Shown in pieces: positions 43,412 to 53,214 of a DNA stretch of 64,000 nucleotides (positions are counted from its first letter, which is position 1; each line of letters starts with the position of its first letter). Origin of the DNA: an uncultured Opitutaceae bacterium. Lineage in GTDB: Bacteria > Verrucomicrobiota > Verrucomicrobiia > Opitutales > Opitutaceae. The stretch is taken from assembly GCA_937902925.1 (NCBI GenBank), contig CALFNN010000105.1:62001-126000 (forward strand), written 5' to 3'. The notes under the pieces are model-generated. The model was not told the origin of the DNA. It worked only from the letters and a program-made list of their open reading frames with translations, and did no database searches. The position numbers were made by a program, and so were the translations under genes.

Positions 43412-46400
43412 GTGCCGTCACCTTCGCGAGACAAACCTTTTCCTTTCCGCCTCGAGTTCCCGCCCGAGCTGCCCATCAGCGCCCGGGCGGAGGAAATCAC
43501 CGCGGCCATCCACGACCACCAGGTCGTGGTTCTGGCCGGCGAGACGGGCTCGGGCAAGACGACGCAGATTCCGAAGATGTGCCTCGCGGCCGGTCGCGGC
43601 ACGACCGGACGGATCGCCTGCACCCAGCCGCGCCGCGTGGCCGCCCTGTCGGTCTCGCGTCGCGTCGCCGAGGAAATGGGCGTCGCGTGGGGCCGCGAGG
43701 TCGGTTGCAAGATCCGGTTCAACGACCAGACGACCCCGGCCACCGTGATCAAGTTTCTCACCGATGGCATGTTGCTCGCGGAGGTGCAGGGTGACCCGCT
43801 GCTGCGCGACTACGATACCATCATCATCGACGAGGCGCACGAGCGCTCGCTCAACATCGACTTCCTGCTGGGGCACCTGCGCAACCTGCGCTTCAGGCGC
43901 CCCGAGCTGAAGATCGTCATCACCTCGGCGACGATCGACACGGCGATGTTCAGCACGGCGTTCGACGACGCGCCGGTCGTGCAGGTCGAGGGCCGGACGT
44001 TTCCGGTCGACGTGATTTATGCCCCCCTGGACGAGCTGGGCTCCGATGCGGCGGAAGGCGACGAGCGCGAGGCGAAAGCCGAGGCGCTGCACTACATCGA
44101 TGGCGCCGTCGAGGCGGTGGAGCGGATCGCCGGCGAAAGCACGGCGGGCGACGTCCTGGTTTTCCTGCCGAGCGAGCGCGACATCCGCGAAGTCGGCGAC
44201 TTGCTCGATGGCCGCCGGCTGCGCGACTGCGAAATCGTTCCGCTCTTCGGCCGGCTCTCGAACGCCGAACAGCAGCGTGTCTTCGCCCCGACCCAGCGCC
44301 GCAAGATCGTCCTCGCGACCAATATCGCGGAGACCTCGCTCACGATTCCCGGCATCCGCTTCGTCGTCGACACGGGGCTGGCGCGGATCAGCCGCTACTC
44401 GCCGCAAGCCCGCACGCGCCGGCTGCCGATCGAGCCGGTCGCGCAGTCGAGCGCCGACCAGCGCAAGGGCCGGAGCGGCCGCGTGGCCGAAGGCGTGTGC
44501 ATCCGGCTTTATTCGGAAAAGGACTTTCTCGAGCGTCCGCGTTTCACGCAGCCCGAGATCCAGCGGGCGAATCTCGCCGATGTCATCCTGCGGCTGAAGG
44601 CCTTCGGGCTCGGCGATATCGAGCGATTTCCGTTCATCAACATGCCGGCGGCGAAATCCATCCGCGCGGGCTATGCGCTGCTCGAGGAACTGGGGGCGCT
44701 GGAGGAAGCAAAAGGTGGCGTCGATGACGCGCGCGCGCTTACCGCCGTCGGCCGCGAACTCGCCCGGCTCCCCGTGGATCCCACGGTGGGCCGGATGATC
44801 CTGCAGGCGCGCACCGAAAAGGCGGTCCGCGAAGTCCTCGTCATCGCCGCCGGTCTCAGCATCCAGGACCCGCGCGAGCGGCCGCTGGAAAAACAGGCGC
44901 AGGCCGACGCCGCGCACCGGCGGTTCGCGCACCCCGACTCGGATTTTCTCACGCTCCTCGCCATCTGGGAGTCGTGGCACGACGAGTTTGAAAACCTCTC
45001 GCAGGCGCGGCTCCGCCGTTTCTGCCGCGATCATTTTCTCAGCTACACCCGGATGCGCGAGTGGCGTGACATCCACGCGCAGCTCCTCGACACCCTGCGC
45101 GAGCGCGAGGATTTCAAGCTGACGTCGGCCTATCACGGCCTGCAGGAGATCGATCAAAAAACGACGGGCTTCGGTTCGCCCGCTTATCGCGCGATTCATC
45201 GCAGCATCCTCGCCGGGCTGCTCGGCAATATCGCCCACCTCGATGAGGAGAACGGCGGCTACAAGGCGACGCATGAGCGCAAGGTGACGCTGTTCCCCGG
45301 GTCGGTGCTGTTCCGGCGCGAGGAGCCGAAGAAGCGCTCGTCCGAAGCGGGACAACGTCCCGCGCCAAAGAAAGACGCGAAGAATCCGCGGTGGATTCTG
45401 GCGGCGGAAATCATGGAAACGTCCCGGCTCTATGCCCGCACCTGCGCGCGGCTCGATCCCGCCTGGGCGCTCGATCTCGGCGCGCATGTCGTCCGCGTGG
45501 CGCACAGCGAACCGTTCTGGGATGCGGAGAAGGGCCGCGTGATGGCGAAACAACGCACGCGCCTCTACGGACTCGAACTCGAGAGTCGCGCGGTCGGCTA
45601 CGGCAAAATCAGCCCCGTGCCGGCCACGGAGATTTTCATCCGCGAGGGACTGGTGAACGACACGGTCACATTCCCGCTCGATTTTATCACGCACAACCGT
45701 GAGGTCCGCGAGCAGCTCGAGGTGGCGCTCACCCGCGCCCGCGACAGCGGTTATCTGAATCTCGACGAGGCGGCCTACCGGTTCTACGCCGCACGGTTGC
45801 TGCCCGACGGGGCCGCAGGGGGCGGCTCGGAGAGCCACCCCTACCTCGGCGTTTCCACGGTCGCCGAACTCGTCGATCTCGTCCGCGAGCGCCGGGCGGC
45901 CGAGCCGCGTTTCCTGATGATGGAGCCCGACGACCTCCGCGACCCCGCCACGATCGCGCACGACGCGGCGGAATTTCCCGAGGCGCTGCCGCTCGAGAAC
46001 CGCGCGCTGCCGCTCAATTACGCCTACAAGCCCGGCCAGGCCGACGATGGCGTGACGCTCGACGTGAACGTGGCGGAAGCCGGGGCGCTCACGCCCGCGG
46101 CGCTCGACTGGGCGGTGCCCGGCCACCTCGAGGCCAAGGTCGAGCATTACCTGCGTGCGCTGCCCAAGGAGTTGCGGCGCGCATTCGTCCCGCTCGCGGA
46201 GACGGCGAAGAGCCTCGCGGTGCAACTCGCCGCGCGCGACCGGCTGACCGGCCGGCGCGAGTCGCTCCCGGAGGCGCTCGCGGTGCAGATCGCGGAGCGC
46301 TTTCGCGTCACGGTCGATCCGGCGGTCTGGCGCGACAAGCCGCTGCCCGACTACCTTCGCGTCCGGATTCGCGTGCTCGACAATCGCGGGCGCGAACTCT

Positions 46401-47533
46401 GTGCCAGCCGTGAGCTGGGGGAGATCGACGCGGCGCTGCATGCGCAAAAACGCGAGGCCAGTGCGACCATTGCGCGCGCCGAACCCGAGGCGTGGCGGCG
46501 GGCGCGCGCGAAATGGGAAACGGCGCCGCAGGCGGCGTGGACGTTCGGCGAGATCCCCGCGCAGGTCTCCGTCGCGGAGCAGGCGGGCGTGCCGGCGTCC
46601 GCCTATCCAGGGTTGCTCGCCGGAAAAGACGGCGTGGCGCTGCGACTTTTCAAGACGCCGGAGGAAGCGCACGAGTCGACCGAGCGCGGACTCGCGGCGC
46701 TGCTGGAGCGACAACTCAGCCACGACCTGGGCTGGTTGGAGCGCGACCTGCGTGCCGTCCGCATGCTCGGGCCGCTCGCCGCCACGCTCGCGCCATTGGA
46801 CGAATTGCAGGCGCAGGCATTCGATTCGATCCGGCGGTGGTTATGCGACCCGGCCAGGGTGGAGCCTGTCCCGAACCGCCCTGGGTTTGATATCCAGCAG
46901 CAGGCGGGAGCGGGAACTCAGGCCGGCGCGGAGGGCGAGCGTCACCTGTCGGCGAAGGCCTTTGGGGCCGCGCTCGAGAAGGCGAAGGCCGACATCCGCG
47001 GTCTCGTGCCGCGATTTTGCGATTTGCTGAAGGAGATTCTGGCCGCGCGGCAGGAATTGCTCGTCCATCCGAAACCCTATGCCGGCCTCGACGCCGATCT
47101 CGCGGCGCTGCTGCCGCCCGATTTTCTACGGACGACGCCCTACGCGCAGCTCGCGCATTTTCCGCGTTACCTGAAAGCGATGAAGCTGCGCGCCGACCGC
47201 TGGCGGCAGAATCCGGCGAAGGACGCCGAGCGGGCGGCGCAACTTGCGCCCTACGTGAAGGCGATCGCGAAACCGCCGACCGCCGACCGCGGAGCCTTCC
47301 GCTGGCTCGTGGAGGAGTTTCGCGTGAGCCTGTTCGCCCAGGAACTCGGCACGGCGGAACCGGTGTCCGCGGTGAAGCTCGACCGTGCGCTCGCGGCGTT
47401 GTCATCGAACGCTCCGGCGACGGCCGTCGCGGCCGCGCCGGTGGCAAAGCCGATCGTCACTGCGCCCGTCACGACCAGAAAAACCACGCCGCTGAAAAAC
47501 CTCGGCGCGCTCGACCGGCTTTTTCCGCGTTAG
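43412..47533 (+). CDS. hrpA: ATP-dependent RNA helicase HrpA
   Basis: 1373 residues from a GTG at 43412; the frame is open further upstream but runs over other genes, and no in-frame ATG lies closer. DEAH helicase core: Walker A GETGSGKTTQ (43-52), QPRRVAALSVSRRVAEE, DEAH box (140-143) in IIIDEAHERSLN, TSATID, and QRKGRSGRVAEG. Winged-helix/ratchet and OB-fold regions follow, and the last 600 residues form a DUF3418-type C-terminal domain, as in E. coli HrpA (about 1300 residues). It remodels RNA and is linked in E. coli to rescue of stalled or collided ribosomes. Complete length, no frame problem. Confidence 0.94.
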   Translation: MPSPSRDKPFPFRLEFPPELPISARAEEITAAIHDHQVVVLAGETGSGKTTQIPKMCLAAGRGTTGRIACTQPRRVAALSVSRRVAEEMGVAWGREVGCKIRFNDQTTPATVIKFLTDGMLLAEVQGDPLLRDYDTIIIDEAHERSLNIDFLLGHLRNLRFRRPELKIVITSATIDTAMFSTAFDDAPVVQVEGRTFPVDVIYAPLDELGSDAAEGDEREAKAEALHYIDGAVEAVERIAGESTAGDVLVFLPSERDIREVGDLLDGRRLRDCEIVPLFGRLSNAEQQRVFAPTQRRKIVLATNIAETSLTIPGIRFVVDTGLARISRYSPQARTRRLPIEPVAQSSADQRKGRSGRVAEGVCIRLYSEKDFLERPRFTQPEIQRANLADVILRLKAFGLGDIERFPFINMPAAKSIRAGYALLEELGALEEAKGGVDDARALTAVGRELARLPVDPTVGRMILQARTEKAVREVLVIAAGLSIQDPRERPLEKQAQADAAHRRFAHPDSDFLTLLAIWESWHDEFENLSQARLRRFCRDHFLSYTRMREWRDIHAQLLDTLREREDFKLTSAYHGLQEIDQKTTGFGSPAYRAIHRSILAGLLGNIAHLDEENGGYKATHERKVTLFPGSVLFRREEPKKRSSEAGQRPAPKKDAKNPRWILAAEIMETSRLYARTCARLDPAWALDLGAHVVRVAHSEPFWDAEKGRVMAKQRTRLYGLELESRAVGYGKISPVPATEIFIREGLVNDTVTFPLDFITHNREVREQLEVALTRARDSGYLNLDEAAYRFYAARLLPDGAAGGGSESHPYLGVSTVAELVDLVRERRAAEPRFLMMEPDDLRDPATIAHDAAEFPEALPLENRALPLNYAYKPGQADDGVTLDVNVAEAGALTPAALDWAVPGHLEAKVEHYLRALPKELRRAFVPLAETAKSLAVQLAARDRLTGRRESLPEALAVQIAERFRVTVDPAVWRDKPLPDYLRVRIRVLDNRGRELCASRELGEIDAALHAQKREASATIARAEPEAWRRARAKWETAPQAAWTFGEIPAQVSVAEQAGVPASAYPGLLAGKDGVALRLFKTPEEAHESTERGLAALLERQLSHDLGWLERDLRAVRMLGPLAATLAPLDELQAQAFDSIRRWLCDPARVEPVPNRPGFDIQQQAGAGTQAGAEGERHLSAKAFGAALEKAKADIRGLVPRFCDLLKEILAARQELLVHPKPYAGLDADLAALLPPDFLRTTPYAQLAHFPRYLKAMKLRADRWRQNPAKDAERAAQLAPYVKAIAKPPTADRGAFRWLVEEFRVSLFAQELGTAEPVSAVKLDRALAALSSNAPATAVAAAPVAKPIVTAPVTTRKTTPLKNLGALDRLFPR

Positions 47534-47704
47534 TCGTCCGACGAATCCCTGCGTTGCTGGAGCGGCGGCGGTGGCAGTCGGAACGTTTTCCACCGGATTG
47601 CCGGACGCCCATATTTTTTCTCGCGGTTCACGCCACCGCCCGCATTTTCGCATCACCCCACGATTGAAGGCCGGCGCCCGCCGCGGCACAGCCCGAAGTT
47701 CCCC

Positions 47705-50128
47705 ATGTTCCCCCCGCCCAAGTCTTCGCTTGCGTCAAAATCCGTCCCGCGGGGCATCCGCGCGGTGATGGCACTGACCGGCGCGCTGGGCGGTCTTGCC
47801 CGGGCCGCGACGGCGGTCACCGCCGGCAAGCCGGTGGTTCACGCGGTCGATTCCACGGCGGCGGTCCTCGAGCAATATTGTTTCAACTGTCATGATTCGG
47901 TCGCGAAGAAGGGCGGGCTTGTCCTCGACGGGATCGCCGGCGAGGACCCGGCGGCCGAGCGCGATCTCTGGGAACGGGTGTTCCGCAAACTCAACCACCG
48001 CCAGATGCCGCCGCCCGGCGAGGACCGGCCGGATGAGGCGACTTACGGTCGATTGGTCTCGGGCCTGGCGTCGTCGCTCGATCGCGCGGCGGTCGCGCAG
48101 CCCAACCCCGGACGCACGGACACGTTTCGCCGGCTCACGCGGACCGAGTATCAGAACGCCGTGCGCGATCTTCTCGGGCTCGACATCGACGCCACGACGC
48201 TCCTGCCCAACGACGAACCGGGCCATGGTTTCGACAACGTCACCGTCGGCAATCTCACGCCGACCCTGATGGACCGCTATGTTTCCGCGGCGCAAAAGAT
48301 CGCCCGGCTCGCCGTCGGCACTCCGCGCAAGACTCCCGGTGGCGACACGTTTCGCGTGCCGGCCGACGTGACGCAGGAGGAGCAGGTCGAGGGCCTGCCG
48401 GTCGGGACGCGCGGCGGCGCGTCGTTTCCCTACAATTTTCCCGAGGACGGCAGCTACGAGTTTCAGGTCCGCCTTGCGCGCGACCGCAACGAGCAGGTCG
48501 AGGGCCTCAAGAAACCCCACGAGGTCGAGGTGCTCGTCGACCGCGAACGCGTGGGATTGGCGACGGTCAAGCCGCCCGGCGCCGACAAGAATGCCGAAGC
48601 GGTCGATGCGAACCTCAAATTCCGCGTGCCGGTGAAAGCGGGTCCACACGACGTCGTGGTCACGTTCCCGAAAAATCCCACCGACCTCCTCGAGACCGAG
48701 CGCGAGCCGTATCTCGCCCACTTCAACATGCACCGGCATCCACGGAGCGCGCCGGCCCTCTACCAGTTGTCGATCACCGGCCCGTTCGATCCGACCGGGC
48801 CCGGCGATACGCCGAGCCGGCGCCTGATTTTCGGCGCGGCCAAACTCGCCGCGACGCCGGTGTCTGCCGCGGCCGAGGAAGCGCGGGCGCGCCAGATCCT
48901 CGCCCCGCTGCTCCGCCGCGCCTACCGCCGGCCCGTGACCGAAGAGGATCTGCGCAAGCCGCTGCAGTTTTTCCGTGAGGGCAGCGCCGAGGGCGAGGGC
49001 TTCGACGCCGGCATCGAGAACGCGCTGGCCGCGATCCTCGTGAGCCCGCGGTTTCTCATCCGGGTGGAGGAGGATCCCCCCGGCCTGGCGCCCGGCACCG
49101 CCTATCGCGTCGGCGACCTCGCGCTCGCCTCGCGCCTGTCGTTTTTCCTCTGGAGCAGCCTCCCCGACGACCCGCTGCTCGACGCGGCGGTGCGCGGCGA
49201 CCTGCACCAGCCGAAACTCCTCGAGCAACAGGTCCGCCGGATGCTCGCCGACGAGCGCGCGCGCAGCCTGGTCACCAACTTCGCGGCGCAGTGGCTCCAG
49301 CTCGGCAAGCTCGATGCGACCACACCCGACATGCGGCTCTTTCCCGATTTCGACGACAACCTGCGCCAGGCAATGCGGCGGGAAACCGAACTCTTCGTCG
49401 AGAGCATCCTGCGCGAGGATCGCAGCGTCACCGAGCTCCTCTCCGCCGACTACACTTTCCTGAACGAGCGCCTCGCGAAGCACTATGGAATTCCCAACAT
49501 CTACGGGAGCCGTTTCCGGCGGGTGTCGTTCGCCGGCGAACCGGACCGCCAGCGCGGCGGACTCCTGCGCCAGGCCAGCGTCCTCACCGTCACGTCCTAC
49601 GCCACGCGCACCGCGCCGACGATTCGCGGCAAATGGATTCTCGATAATTTTCTCGGCACGCCGCCGCCGCCGCCGCTGCCCAACGTGCCCGCCCTCGACG
49701 ACAACACGGTTTCGTCGCACCTGCCGATTCGCGCGCGCCTCGCCGCGCATCGCGCCCAGCCGGTCTGTGCGAGCTGCCACGATCTCATGGACCCGATCGG
49801 TTTCGCGTTGGAAAACTTCGACGCTGTCGGCCACTGGCGCGCCGCCGAGGAGCACAAGCCGGTCGACGCGTCCGGCGGACTGCCCGACGGCAGCGAGTTC
49901 CAGGGTGTCGAAGGCCTCGAGCGCGGCTTGCTGCAACGTCCCGATCTTTTCGCCGGCACCGTGAGCGAAAAGCTCCTGACCTTCGCGCTCGGTCGCGGCG
50001 TCGAAACCTACGACGCCCCCGCGATCCGCGAAATCGTGCGTCGCGCCCAGGCGGAAAACTACCGCTTCTCGTCCCTGATTCTCGGCATCGTCAACAGCGT
50101 CCCGTTCCAAATGAGGAAATCCCCATGA
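47705..50128 (+). CDS. DUF1592-family cytochrome-c-like protein
   Basis: 807 residues. The N-terminal heme motif CFNCHDSVAKKGGLVLDGI (about residue 59) begins a planctomycete-type cytochrome segment, then DUF1587 (FRRLTRTEYQNAVRDLLGLDI), a carbohydrate-binding-like region, DUF1595 (LLRRAYRRPVTEEDL), DUF1592 (RLSFFLWSSLPDDPLLDAA), DUF1588 with a second CxxCH (VCASCHDLMDPIGFALENFD) and DUF1585 near the end. An apparent signal peptide is weak. It is normally co-transcribed with DUF1552, as here (4-base overlap). Biochemical role is unknown; a periplasmic redox enzyme acting on complex substrates is often suggested. Confidence 0.93.
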   Translation: MFPPPKSSLASKSVPRGIRAVMALTGALGGLARAATAVTAGKPVVHAVDSTAAVLEQYCFNCHDSVAKKGGLVLDGIAGEDPAAERDLWERVFRKLNHRQMPPPGEDRPDEATYGRLVSGLASSLDRAAVAQPNPGRTDTFRRLTRTEYQNAVRDLLGLDIDATTLLPNDEPGHGFDNVTVGNLTPTLMDRYVSAAQKIARLAVGTPRKTPGGDTFRVPADVTQEEQVEGLPVGTRGGASFPYNFPEDGSYEFQVRLARDRNEQVEGLKKPHEVEVLVDRERVGLATVKPPGADKNAEAVDANLKFRVPVKAGPHDVVVTFPKNPTDLLETEREPYLAHFNMHRHPRSAPALYQLSITGPFDPTGPGDTPSRRLIFGAAKLAATPVSAAAEEARARQILAPLLRRAYRRPVTEEDLRKPLQFFREGSAEGEGFDAGIENALAAILVSPRFLIRVEEDPPGLAPGTAYRVGDLALASRLSFFLWSSLPDDPLLDAAVRGDLHQPKLLEQQVRRMLADERARSLVTNFAAQWLQLGKLDATTPDMRLFPDFDDNLRQAMRRETELFVESILREDRSVTELLSADYTFLNERLAKHYGIPNIYGSRFRRVSFAGEPDRQRGGLLRQASVLTVTSYATRTAPTIRGKWILDNFLGTPPPPPLPNVPALDDNTVSSHLPIRARLAAHRAQPVCASCHDLMDPIGFALENFDAVGHWRAAEEHKPVDASGGLPDGSEFQGVEGLERGLLQRPDLFAGTVSEKLLTFALGRGVETYDAPAIREIVRRAQAENYRFSSLILGIVNSVPFQMRKSP

Positions 50129-51477
50129 TCATCACGAAAAAGGCCCTGCCCCGCCGGACTTTCCTCCGCGGCATGGGCGCCACGCTCGCCCTCCCGCTGC
50201 TCGACGCGATGATACCCGCCGCGACCGCCGCCACCAGGACACCCGCGCTCCCCGTTCGCCGTCTCGGCTATGTCTTCATGCCGATGGGCTGCGACCAGTC
50301 GCGCTGGACGCCGCCCGGCACCGATGGATTGCTCGGCGAACTTTCGCCCATTCTCGGTTCGCTCGGCTCGATGAAGCAGCACGTCACCGCTTTCACCAAT
50401 CTCGAGCTGCGTCCCGCCTATCCCGGTTCGCACGCCACCTCGAACTCCGCCTTCCTCAGCGCCGCGAAGGCGAAACACACCGAGAGCTCCGACTACTATC
50501 TCGGCACGACCGCCGACCAGCTCGCCGCGCAGCAGATCGGCCGCGACACCCAGCTGCCGTCGCTCGAGCTGTCGATGGACATGCTCCAGACCACGGGCCA
50601 GTGCGACAACGGCTATGCGTGCGTTTATCAGAACAACCTTTCGTGGTCCTCGCCGACCACGCCGCTGCCGTCGGAGGCGCATCCGCGCATCGTCTTCGAG
50701 CGGCTCTTCGGCGAGGGCGGCACGCTCGCGGAGCGCCGCGCCGCCCTCCGCAAACGCGCCAGCCTGCTCGACTGGGTGACGGAGGACATTGCGAGCCTGC
50801 GACGGGAGCTCGGCCCCGCCGATCAGGCGCGCCTGGGCGAATATCTCGACACCGTCCGCGAGGTGGAACGCCGCATCCAGAAGGCCGAGGCCGACGCCGC
50901 GACCAGTTCGCTGCCCGTCGACCTCGAGCGCCCGCTCGGCGTGCCCGCCGCCTACACCGACCACGCGAAGCTGATGTTCGACCTCCAGGTGCTCGCGATG
51001 CAGGGCGACATCACGCGCATTTGCACCTTCCAGCTCGCCCGCGAGACGAGCAACCGCACGTATTTCGCCGAGACCGGTGTGGCCGATCCGCATCACCCGC
51101 TTTCCCACCACGGCAATGACCCGGAGAAGATTGCGCGGATGTCGAAGATCAACGCCTTCCACGTCTCGCTCTTCGCCTATTATCTCGAGCGCCTGAAAGC
51201 GACGCCGGATGGCGACGGTTCGCTCCTCGATCATTCGCTCATCCTCTATGGCAGCGGCATCGGCAACCCGAATGTCCACGATCACACGAACCTGCCCATC
51301 CTCGTCGCGGGCGGCGCCGCCGGTGGCATGAAGGGCGGCCGGCACATCCGTTACCAGCAGCCGGTGCCGTTGGCGAACCTGCACCTCACGCTCCTCGACA
51401 AGGTGGGCGTGCGCATCGATTCGTTCGGCGACAGCACCGGCAAGATCACCGAGCTGTTCAATCCGCTGACGGTGTGA
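50125..51477 (+). CDS. DUF1552 protein with Tat signal
   Basis: 450 residues; ATG overlaps the preceding stop by 4 bases. The N-terminus PRRTFLRGMGATLALPLLDAM is a Tat-type twin-arginine signal. The body matches DUF1552: RLGYVFMPMGCDQSRWTP, LTAFTNLELRP, HATSNSAFLSAAK, MFDLQVLAMQGDITRI, HHPLSHHGNDPEKIA and YGSGIGNPNVHDHTNLP. It is a companion of the DUF1592 cytochrome protein, and the Tat route suggests that it carries a cofactor or folds in the cytoplasm. Function unknown. The gap to the ankyrin gene contains one arm of an inverted repeat. Confidence 0.93.
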   Translation: MIITKKALPRRTFLRGMGATLALPLLDAMIPAATAATRTPALPVRRLGYVFMPMGCDQSRWTPPGTDGLLGELSPILGSLGSMKQHVTAFTNLELRPAYPGSHATSNSAFLSAAKAKHTESSDYYLGTTADQLAAQQIGRDTQLPSLELSMDMLQTTGQCDNGYACVYQNNLSWSSPTTPLPSEAHPRIVFERLFGEGGTLAERRAALRKRASLLDWVTEDIASLRRELGPADQARLGEYLDTVREVERRIQKAEADAATSSLPVDLERPLGVPAAYTDHAKLMFDLQVLAMQGDITRICTFQLARETSNRTYFAETGVADPHHPLSHHGNDPEKIARMSKINAFHVSLFAYYLERLKATPDGDGSLLDHSLILYGSGIGNPNVHDHTNLPILVAGGAAGGMKGGRHIRYQQPVPLANLHLTLLDKVGVRIDSFGDSTGKITELFNPLTV

Positions 51478-51494
51478 CCGCGCCGCCAACGCGG

Positions 51495-51621
51495 GAACTC
51501 CAAGCCCCAACGTCCAAGCGCCAATGCAACTTCAACCCGCTCAAAGCTCCAAACGCCCGATTCTTTGGTGCCTGACCGCTTGGTGCTTCTTTGGCGCTGG
51601 GAGCTTGGTCCTTGGAGCTTC
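51495..51621. repeat. Imperfect inverted repeat spanning the start of the ankyrin gene
   Basis: Arms 51495-51523 (GAACTCCAAG...) and 51592-51621, near reverse complements with a few mismatches and a one-base gap. The interior holds further TTGGTGC/GCTTGG-type runs and a small AAAGCTCC hairpin. The composition (AGCTCCAAG, CTTGGAGC) differs from surrounding coding DNA. The second arm encodes the signal peptide of the gene at 51524. Confidence 0.65.
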
Positions 51622-53032
51622 TGGTGCGCCGCTCGCCGATGCCGTGGAAAAAAAGGACGCCGCGGTCGTGCGAGCGCTGATCACCGACACCAACGTCAAC
51701 GCCCCGCAGGTCGACGGCATGACTGCGCTGCACTGGGCCGTTTACCACGACGACCTCGACATTGCGAAGCGCCTCCTCGCGGCGGGCGCGAACGCCAAAG
51801 CGACGAACCGCTACGGCGTCATGCCGCTTTCGCTCGCCTGCACCAACGGCGATCCCGCGATGGTCGATCTCCTGCTCGCCGCCGGCGCCGATGCCGATGC
51901 GCCGCTGCACGGCGGCGAGACGCCGCTCATGACCGCGGCGCGCACCGGCCGCCTCGCTCCCGTGAAGTCGCTGCTCGCCCGTGGCGCCAATCCCAACGCG
52001 AAACTTCCCAGCGGCCAGACCGCGATCATGTGGGCCGCCGCCGAGGGCCACACCGCCATCGTCGAGGCACTCATCGCCGCCGGCGCCGATTTTCGCGCGT
52101 CGGGGGCGACCGGGCTCACGCCGATGCTCTTTGCGGCGCGCGCGGGTCACACCGACGTCGTGCGTGCCCTCGTCAAGGCCGGCGTCGACGTCAACGCGGT
52201 CACGCAGCCGACCACGCGGATCACCGCCAAGCTTCCCCGCAAAGGCGACAGCGCCCTGGTCATCGCCGTCGAGAACGGCCACTTCGAACTCGCGGGGCTG
52301 CTCCTCGACCTCGGCGCCGACCCGAACGACATGCGCTCGGGTTATACGCCGCTCCACATTCTCTCGTGGGTCCGGAAGCACGACATCGGCGAGGACGACG
52401 GCGACCCCATCCCCGAGGATCCCGGCAACATGACGAGCGAGGATTTGATCCGCAAACTCGTCGCCAAGGGCGCCGACGTGAACAAGCGGCTCACGAGCGG
52501 CCCATCGGGCAGCGGTCGCATTGCGCGGACCGGTTGCACGCCGTTCATGCTCGCCGCCGACACCGCCGACACTCCCTTCCTGAAACTGCTCGTCGAACTC
52601 GGCGCCGATCCCACGATCATGAACGTCGACCATTGCACGCCGCTGATGGCCGCCGCCGGGCTCGGCACGCGCTCGGCCGAGGAGGAGGCCGGCACCGACG
52701 ACGAGGCGGTCGAGGCCTGCGGCTACCTCCTCAGCCTCGGCGCCGACATCAACGCCGTCGCCGACACCGGCGACACGGCGATGCACGGCGCGGCGTTCGC
52801 GAATTTTCCGAAGGTCGTGAAGTTCCTCGCGTCGAAGGGCGCGAAGATCGAGATCTGGAACCGGAAAAACAAGCGCGGCTGGACTCCGCTCCTGGTCGCC
52901 GAGGGCCACCGCTACGGAAATTTCAAACCGTCGTTCGAAACCATGGCTGCGTTCCGGGAGGTAATGGTCGCCGCCGGCGTGACCCCGCCGCCGCCCACGC
53001 CCGAGGTCCCCGTGCGTGGCTACGGGAATTGA
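51524..53032 (+). CDS. Exported ankyrin-repeat protein
   Basis: 502 residues. The leader PILWCLTAWCFFGAGSLVLGASG is hydrophobic and looks like a signal peptide, but it is encoded by one arm of an inverted repeat. From residue 36 on there are about ten ankyrin repeats (for example GMTALHWAVYHDDLDIAKRL, ETPLMTAARTGRLAPVKSLL, TAIMWAAAEGHTAIVEALI), interrupted by longer loops (about 285-335 with GEDDGDPIPEDPGN). Ankyrin proteins act as binding scaffolds. In this position it is the third gene after DUF1592 and DUF1552, a grouping common in Planctomycetes and Verrucomicrobia, so it likely binds one of these proteins. Confidence 0.9.
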   Translation: MQLQPAQSSKRPILWCLTAWCFFGAGSLVLGASGAPLADAVEKKDAAVVRALITDTNVNAPQVDGMTALHWAVYHDDLDIAKRLLAAGANAKATNRYGVMPLSLACTNGDPAMVDLLLAAGADADAPLHGGETPLMTAARTGRLAPVKSLLARGANPNAKLPSGQTAIMWAAAEGHTAIVEALIAAGADFRASGATGLTPMLFAARAGHTDVVRALVKAGVDVNAVTQPTTRITAKLPRKGDSALVIAVENGHFELAGLLLDLGADPNDMRSGYTPLHILSWVRKHDIGEDDGDPIPEDPGNMTSEDLIRKLVAKGADVNKRLTSGPSGSGRIARTGCTPFMLAADTADTPFLKLLVELGADPTIMNVDHCTPLMAAAGLGTRSAEEEAGTDDEAVEACGYLLSLGADINAVADTGDTAMHGAAFANFPKVVKFLASKGAKIEIWNRKNKRGWTPLLVAEGHRYGNFKPSFETMAAFREVMVAAGVTPPPPTPEVPVRGYGN

Positions 53033-53109
53033 GGCGGCGCCGGCTAACGCGCGAGAGCAGCGGCGGCGCTTTCATTATACCGGCGTCCCGTCGCGTTTGG
53101 ACTCTTGGA

Positions 53110-53184
53110 GGAGAACGGACCTCCTGGTCCGTTCCTTCGTCAACGGGCATAGTCTTCAGGAACGGACCGGGAGGTCCGTTCTCC
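53110..53184. repeat. REP-like inverted repeat between convergent genes
   Basis: Two 27-base arms (53110-53136 and 53158-53184) are reverse complements with one mismatch (a G-T wobble), with a 21-base spacer. Each arm is itself a short palindrome (ACGGACC TCCT GGTCCGT). It lies between two convergent genes and may serve as a bidirectional terminator or be a mobile extragenic palindrome. Confidence 0.75.
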
Positions 53185-53214
53185 GCAAAATCCAATTGTC
53201 AGCGGAGGTCGATA

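Noticed and set aside
43418-46723. 1101-codon minus-strand open frame opposite hrpA
   Set aside because: No conserved motif; the plus strand encodes a complete HrpA.
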